Positions 60,727 through 64,000 of a stretch of DNA of 64,000 nt are shown here, piece by piece (within the stretch, counting starts at the first letter, position 1; each line of letters begins with the position of its first letter). Location of the stretch: assembly GCF_001748245.1 (NCBI RefSeq), contig NZ_BDFO01000001.1:1659345-1723344 (forward strand), given 5' to 3'. The translations under genes were made by a program, and so were the position numbers. The stretch is from Oligoflexus tunisiensis. Its GTDB lineage: Bacteria > Bdellovibrionota_B > Oligoflexia > Oligoflexales > Oligoflexaceae. The notes under the pieces are model-generated. The model was not told where the DNA came from, ran no database searches, and saw only the letters and a program-made list of their open reading frames with translations.

Positions 60727-61038
60727 GGACGGCTATCCTTCCCGGAAGAATGAGCAGGGGCGCTCCTTCTATCCTGACTTGGATTCTGACACTCTTCAAT
60801 GTTTAAATCCGCAGATCGTCCTCGTCCGCCTCGCTGTACCTTGGGAGTTCCATGTTGCATGATTTTAGCTGCACATGGTTCCTGGAGTAGACAGTCGCCA
60901 AGCCATGGCACACGCAATTTTCCGGATCAATTGCGGGTCGTGACGCTGCGTCTTCTTATTTAATTCTACTTTTCATTTGCCTAGGATTCGGATAATCAGA
61001 ACTTGACTGAAGCCGCAGAGCGAACGGAGAAAACTATT
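60727..61038. other. 312-base divergent intergenic region
   Basis: This lies between the ABC operon (leftward) and a small membrane-protein gene (rightward) and must hold both promoters. It is more AT-rich near 60955-60985. No RNA gene or motif could be supported; a TTG at 61003 in frame with the next gene lacks a ribosome site. Confidence 0.45.
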
Positions 61039-61500
61039 ATGCATGACCGGGAACCTCCTATTTTCAGCCCTTATGACCCCATGGGCGCCGGTCGTTTGGC
61101 CGCTGCGGCGGCTCCCAAGCGATCGTGGCTGTCCACGGCGGCTTTGACCCTTTTGGCCATCTGTATGACGTTTGCAGGCCTGATTTTAGGCTTTGTCGTC
61201 GGTGATTCGTTTGGTCGACGCAATGCACAGTATGATAATCCTGACTTGCGCGAATACTATGCAGGCAAATGCTACGACTATTGGGAAACCCAGCTGAAAC
61301 AGACGCTGAACTCGTCTCTGCAGCGGGATGCTGAAGAACGCCAGGGTCATGGTCAGAAGCTGGACGAAATTTTTTTCAAAATGCAGGAACTTGAGCGAGC
61401 CATGACGGAATTCACAGCGGTCCGTGGTTCGGCTCAAAGTATGGAAGCTGAGAAAAGCTCAGTTGCAGCTACGAGGGCGGCAACACCCAGAAAAATGTGA
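61039..61500 (+). CDS. small single-span membrane protein with coiled-coil region
   Basis: The 153-residue product has a cytoplasmic N-terminus, one span (about 35-58) and a helical, coiled-coil-like outer part (residues 70-135) of glutamine and charged residues. GGAGA lies 8 bases before the ATG at 61039. It is 18 bases upstream of the lytic transglycosylase gene, so it may help position that enzyme. No family is recognised. Confidence 0.7.
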   Translation: MHDREPPIFSPYDPMGAGRLAAAAAPKRSWLSTAALTLLAICMTFAGLILGFVVGDSFGRRNAQYDNPDLREYYAGKCYDYWETQLKQTLNSSLQRDAEERQGHGQKLDEIFFKMQELERAMTEFTAVRGSAQSMEAEKSSVAATRAATPRKM

Positions 61501-61518
61501 ACAGGGAGGTCCTATTCC

Positions 61519-62487
61519 ATGCGTTCGAAACTCCGTTCTATCCTGATCTGCGGCAGTTTCCTCTGGTCGTCTTCCATCTTTGCAGCAGCCCAACCGAAAG
61601 AATTGTTTCCCACTTCGCCCGTGATCCAAAGGCAAATGGATTTCTGGGAAAAGATTTTTCGAGAGTACAACAGCAACGAGTTTGTCCTGCATGATCGGGA
61701 TAACCTTGCCATCATCATCGGTTCCATCAAGGTCCCGTATGATATCAATGCCAAGGCCCGGAACATGAAGCTGCCTATTATTTCACCTGATGATGAGATT
61801 GAATCCTATCGCCAGGCGTTACGCCGATTCGAAACAGAAGGGGCGGGGGCGCGCTTCAAGGGCAAGCGGGAAATGGAAATTTGGAACGCCTATTTGAAAA
61901 AAAGTGCCGTCCGGCATCTGATCTCCGGCAAAGCCGTACTCCGCGTGCAGGGTGGGCTGGCCGATACCTTCCAATCCGCTTCGCAAAGGGCGGAACTTTA
62001 TCTGCCCTTGATGGAGAAAATTTTTCGCAAGGCTGGTCTGCCAACCGATCTCACACGCATCGTCTTTGTGGAGTCGATGTTCAATTTAAAGGCACGTTCC
62101 AAGGTGGGAGCGTCCGGATTCTGGCAACTCATGCCAGCCACGGCCCGTCAGTATATTAAAGTAACTAAAAAGCGTGATGAACGAAACTCACCTCTCATTG
62201 CAACCAAGGCTGCTGCCAGCGTTCTGCGGAGCAACTATAAGGCGCTCAAAGCGTGGCCTTTGGCCGTGACGGCTTATAACCACGGACGGGGCGGTATGAA
62301 ACGTGCAATGGCCAAATTGAAAACAAATGACCTGTCGGAAATCATACTCCTGTATGATTCTCCCAGCTTTGGATTCGCGAGCAGGAACTTTTATTCGGAA
62401 TTTTTAGCGGCTACCAAAGTGCACCGGGAGCTGGTTGAGCGCCCGGCGCTTTCCAGGCTGGCCAAGGAAAGTCCGGATAAAGGCTGA
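61519..62487 (+). CDS. lytic transglycosylase (SLT domain)
   Basis: The 322-residue protein has a signal peptide (1 to about 24). A long N-terminal part is followed by the SLT domain (170-300): catalytic Glu185 in IVFVESMFN, the motif GASGFWQLMPAT at 197-208, and AVTAYNHGRGG. It cuts peptidoglycan with formation of 1,6-anhydromuramic acid. It most resembles the MltD/MltE-like family. GGGAGG precedes the ATG. It is co-directional with the preceding small membrane protein. Confidence 0.92.
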   Translation: MRSKLRSILICGSFLWSSSIFAAAQPKELFPTSPVIQRQMDFWEKIFREYNSNEFVLHDRDNLAIIIGSIKVPYDINAKARNMKLPIISPDDEIESYRQALRRFETEGAGARFKGKREMEIWNAYLKKSAVRHLISGKAVLRVQGGLADTFQSASQRAELYLPLMEKIFRKAGLPTDLTRIVFVESMFNLKARSKVGASGFWQLMPATARQYIKVTKKRDERNSPLIATKAAASVLRSNYKALKAWPLAVTAYNHGRGGMKRAMAKLKTNDLSEIILLYDSPSFGFASRNFYSEFLAATKVHRELVERPALSRLAKESPDKG

Positions 62488-62536
62488 CTTCATGTTCAGC
62501 AGTTGACATAAGACCTGCAAATTATTACTAACATTC

Positions 62537-62567
62537 GATCGGGAACGAAAGCATTTCGCTCCCGATC
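62537..62567 (+). terminator. probable terminator of the transglycosylase gene
   Basis: GATCGGGA(A)CGAAA pairs with TTTCG(C)TCCCGATC around GCA; 13 of 14 base pairs form. It lies about 50 bases after the stop and is followed by TTCATT, a weak T-run. Confidence 0.7.
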
Positions 62568-62599
62568 TTCATTCACACACTCTTTGAGTTGGGAATTCC

Positions 62600-64000
62600 A
62601 TGGACGGATTACACAAGCTCAAGACTCCAGGCCTTTTTGCGTCTTTGTTCTTCCAGGTTTCATCGATCTATCTCCTGTTCCAGGCGACCAGCCTGCGCAG
62701 CAACGCCCTTGCTGATGAGGGCTTGAACCGTCGCATCCGTGAAGGGCAGGTGGCCACGGAAGGAGTCAGCCGCCTGCAGGAACTGCAGTGCAGCCAGGGA
62801 GTTGCCGGCTATCAGTGGGGCGCGATGGGGAGCATACTTTTGTCGATAGGCTGCCTCAGTCCGTTGGTTGTGGCGCGTCGCAGGGAAGATGATGAGGTAA
62901 AGCCCGAGGAAAGGAAAGCCGTGCTGCCTCGTGAACCCGAGCTTCCGTACCGCCCTGAGCCTGAGATTGCCGATCCGATGGCAAGCGGCATGTATAAGAA
63001 TTTGAAGAAAGGGCTTGAGGAGCTGGAAAACTGCCTGAGGAATCAGCCCATGACGGTGGTTGGCGACAGCATGCTGGTAAAATCCGTGCATGAAAACGTC
63101 CGTCTGCTGGAAAACAGGACCCGCGCGACCTATGAAACCCTGATCGCCGGTCACGACGAGATTCAAAAAGCGGCCACGCGTCTTCACAGGCTCATGGAGC
63201 AGTGCCGTGAAAGCGCCAACTACTCCGCGACCAACCGTGTGGATTGGAAGAAGAACAAGTTGATCGATATTCTGAGTCAGATGCGGCAGAACCTCGACAT
63301 CGTGGTCGATCTGTCCAAGAATATCAACAGTGTTCATGCCTCCACGCTGCGTCTCCTCGGAGAGTCGCTGCATGGAGAGACCATTCTGAATGACAAGATC
63401 ACGCGGGCTCAGGAGCAGCTCGAAAAGATTCAAAACAGTGCCCATGGCGGCAACAAGATTCACGATACGATGATTTCGATCATCGGCGAGTCGCGGGACA
63501 ATATCACCGGTGCCAGCAAATTTGTGAACTCACTGAATCAGAAATGGGATTCGCTGGTTCATATGACGGAACAGATCGACGAGGTGGCGGAAAAAATCAA
63601 CGCCCAGTCGCTCGCTGCTTCGCTGGAACTGGTGCGCGGTCAGACGAACAGTCAGGGTGTGACGGATCTCTTCCCTCTGGGAACCGAATTGCGCGGCCTC
63701 GCGGCCAAGTTCCATACCTATGCAAGGCATATCAAGGATGCGATTCATGATGTGCAGGATGAGGTGAACAAGACCTCGGCGTATCTGGCCCAGGCCGGTG
63801 CCAAAGCCGATCAGGCCTTTGTCTCGGTGAACCAGTGCGGTGAGTACTATCGCAGCAGCGTGGCGGCCGTGAAACACAGCGCATCCGAACTGCTCCTTTT
63901 GCAGCAGGAAGTGAACATTCACATGAAGAAGCTGCAGGAAACCCGGGTGATGGGCCTGAGTTCCGCGGAGCTGATGGGGCAGCTGGATCGTCATCTTCAG
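62600..64000 (+). CDS. derived methyl-accepting chemotaxis-like protein, truncated by the window end
   Basis: The frame runs from the ATG at 62600 to the end of the window without a stop (at least 467 residues). Two membrane spans (about 12-30 and 72-93) enclose only a short periplasmic loop. The cytoplasmic part is one long coiled coil. Near residues 330-370 it has IDEVAEKINAQSLAASLELVR, which aligns with the MCP signalling tip where QTNxLALNAAIEAARAGE is normal, but the core residues are replaced. It may therefore be a non-canonical receptor or signalling scaffold. A weak GGGA precedes the ATG. Confidence 0.8.
   Translation, partial: MDGLHKLKTPGLFASLFFQVSSIYLLFQATSLRSNALADEGLNRRIREGQVATEGVSRLQELQCSQGVAGYQWGAMGSILLSIGCLSPLVVARRREDDEVKPEERKAVLPREPELPYRPEPEIADPMASGMYKNLKKGLEELENCLRNQPMTVVGDSMLVKSVHENVRLLENRTRATYETLIAGHDEIQKAATRLHRLMEQCRESANYSATNRVDWKKNKLIDILSQMRQNLDIVVDLSKNINSVHASTLRLLGESLHGETILNDKITRAQEQLEKIQNSAHGGNKIHDTMISIIGESRDNITGASKFVNSLNQKWDSLVHMTEQIDEVAEKINAQSLAASLELVRGQTNSQGVTDLFPLGTELRGLAAKFHTYARHIKDAIHDVQDEVNKTSAYLAQAGAKADQAFVSVNQCGEYYRSSVAAVKHSASELLLLQQEVNIHMKKLQETRVMGLSSAELMGQLDRHLQ

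Overview
The window is a GC-rich, gene-dense stretch of a Gram-negative bacterial chromosome. Signal peptides, lipoboxes, a System I cytochrome c maturation cluster, a lytic transglycosylase and many sensory proteins all point that way. The mix of hybrid histidine kinases, derived chemoreceptor-like proteins, an FHA/gliding-style response regulator and lipoproteins of unknown function suggests a Bdellovibrionota/Oligoflexia-like or 'deltaproteobacterial' relative. That placement is an inference from gene content, not from a marker gene.

Layout. 1-2.4 kb: end of an AapQMP-type amino-acid ABC importer and a secreted glutathione peroxidase-like protein. 2.5-8.5 kb: small metabolic and stress genes (condensation-fold acyltransferase, MFS exporter, SEC-C mini-protein, GFA-fold protein, OsmC). 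8.9-11.6 kb: a multi-PAS hybrid kinase. 11.6-15.7 kb: the only clear mobile region. A decayed AAA ATPase gene is split by an ISL3-family element, which itself carries an IS4-family element in its right terminal repeat; both sets of target-site duplications can be read exactly. It is followed by tRNA-Ala(UGC). 16-27.5 kb: M16 peptidase, PLP enzymes (class V aminotransferase-like and PanP-like), DDAH, a lone receiver, and a DedA/TVP38-lipase fusion. 27.6-33.7 kb: efp, a VWA lipoprotein, a second hybrid kinase and a ChaN-like lipoprotein. 33.8-42.9 kb: transporter, a DPF-repeat protein, RdgC-like protein, a response regulator, and the nadC-birA/coaX cofactor operon. 43-45.6 kb: DOMON-like protein, glyoxalase and mtaB.

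45.8-52.9 kb is a cytochrome c maturation region. ccmF, ccmH, a CcmI N-terminal piece and two uncharacterised membrane proteins overlap as one translationally coupled operon. A separate CcmI C-terminal-like gene lies 2.8 kb further on, beyond an HD-GYP protein and two low-complexity lipoproteins on the other strand. 53-64 kb: TldD-family peptidase, flippase and two methyltransferases (surface glycan-like), a three-gene ABC-2 exporter, a lytic transglycosylase, and a truncated chemoreceptor-like gene running off the end.

The observations most worth following are the nested IS insertion with its reconstructable history, the TVP38-hydrolase fusion, the split CcmI with its accessory genes, and a shared motif just after the lipobox in three otherwise unrelated lipoproteins (C-x-x-A-x-F).
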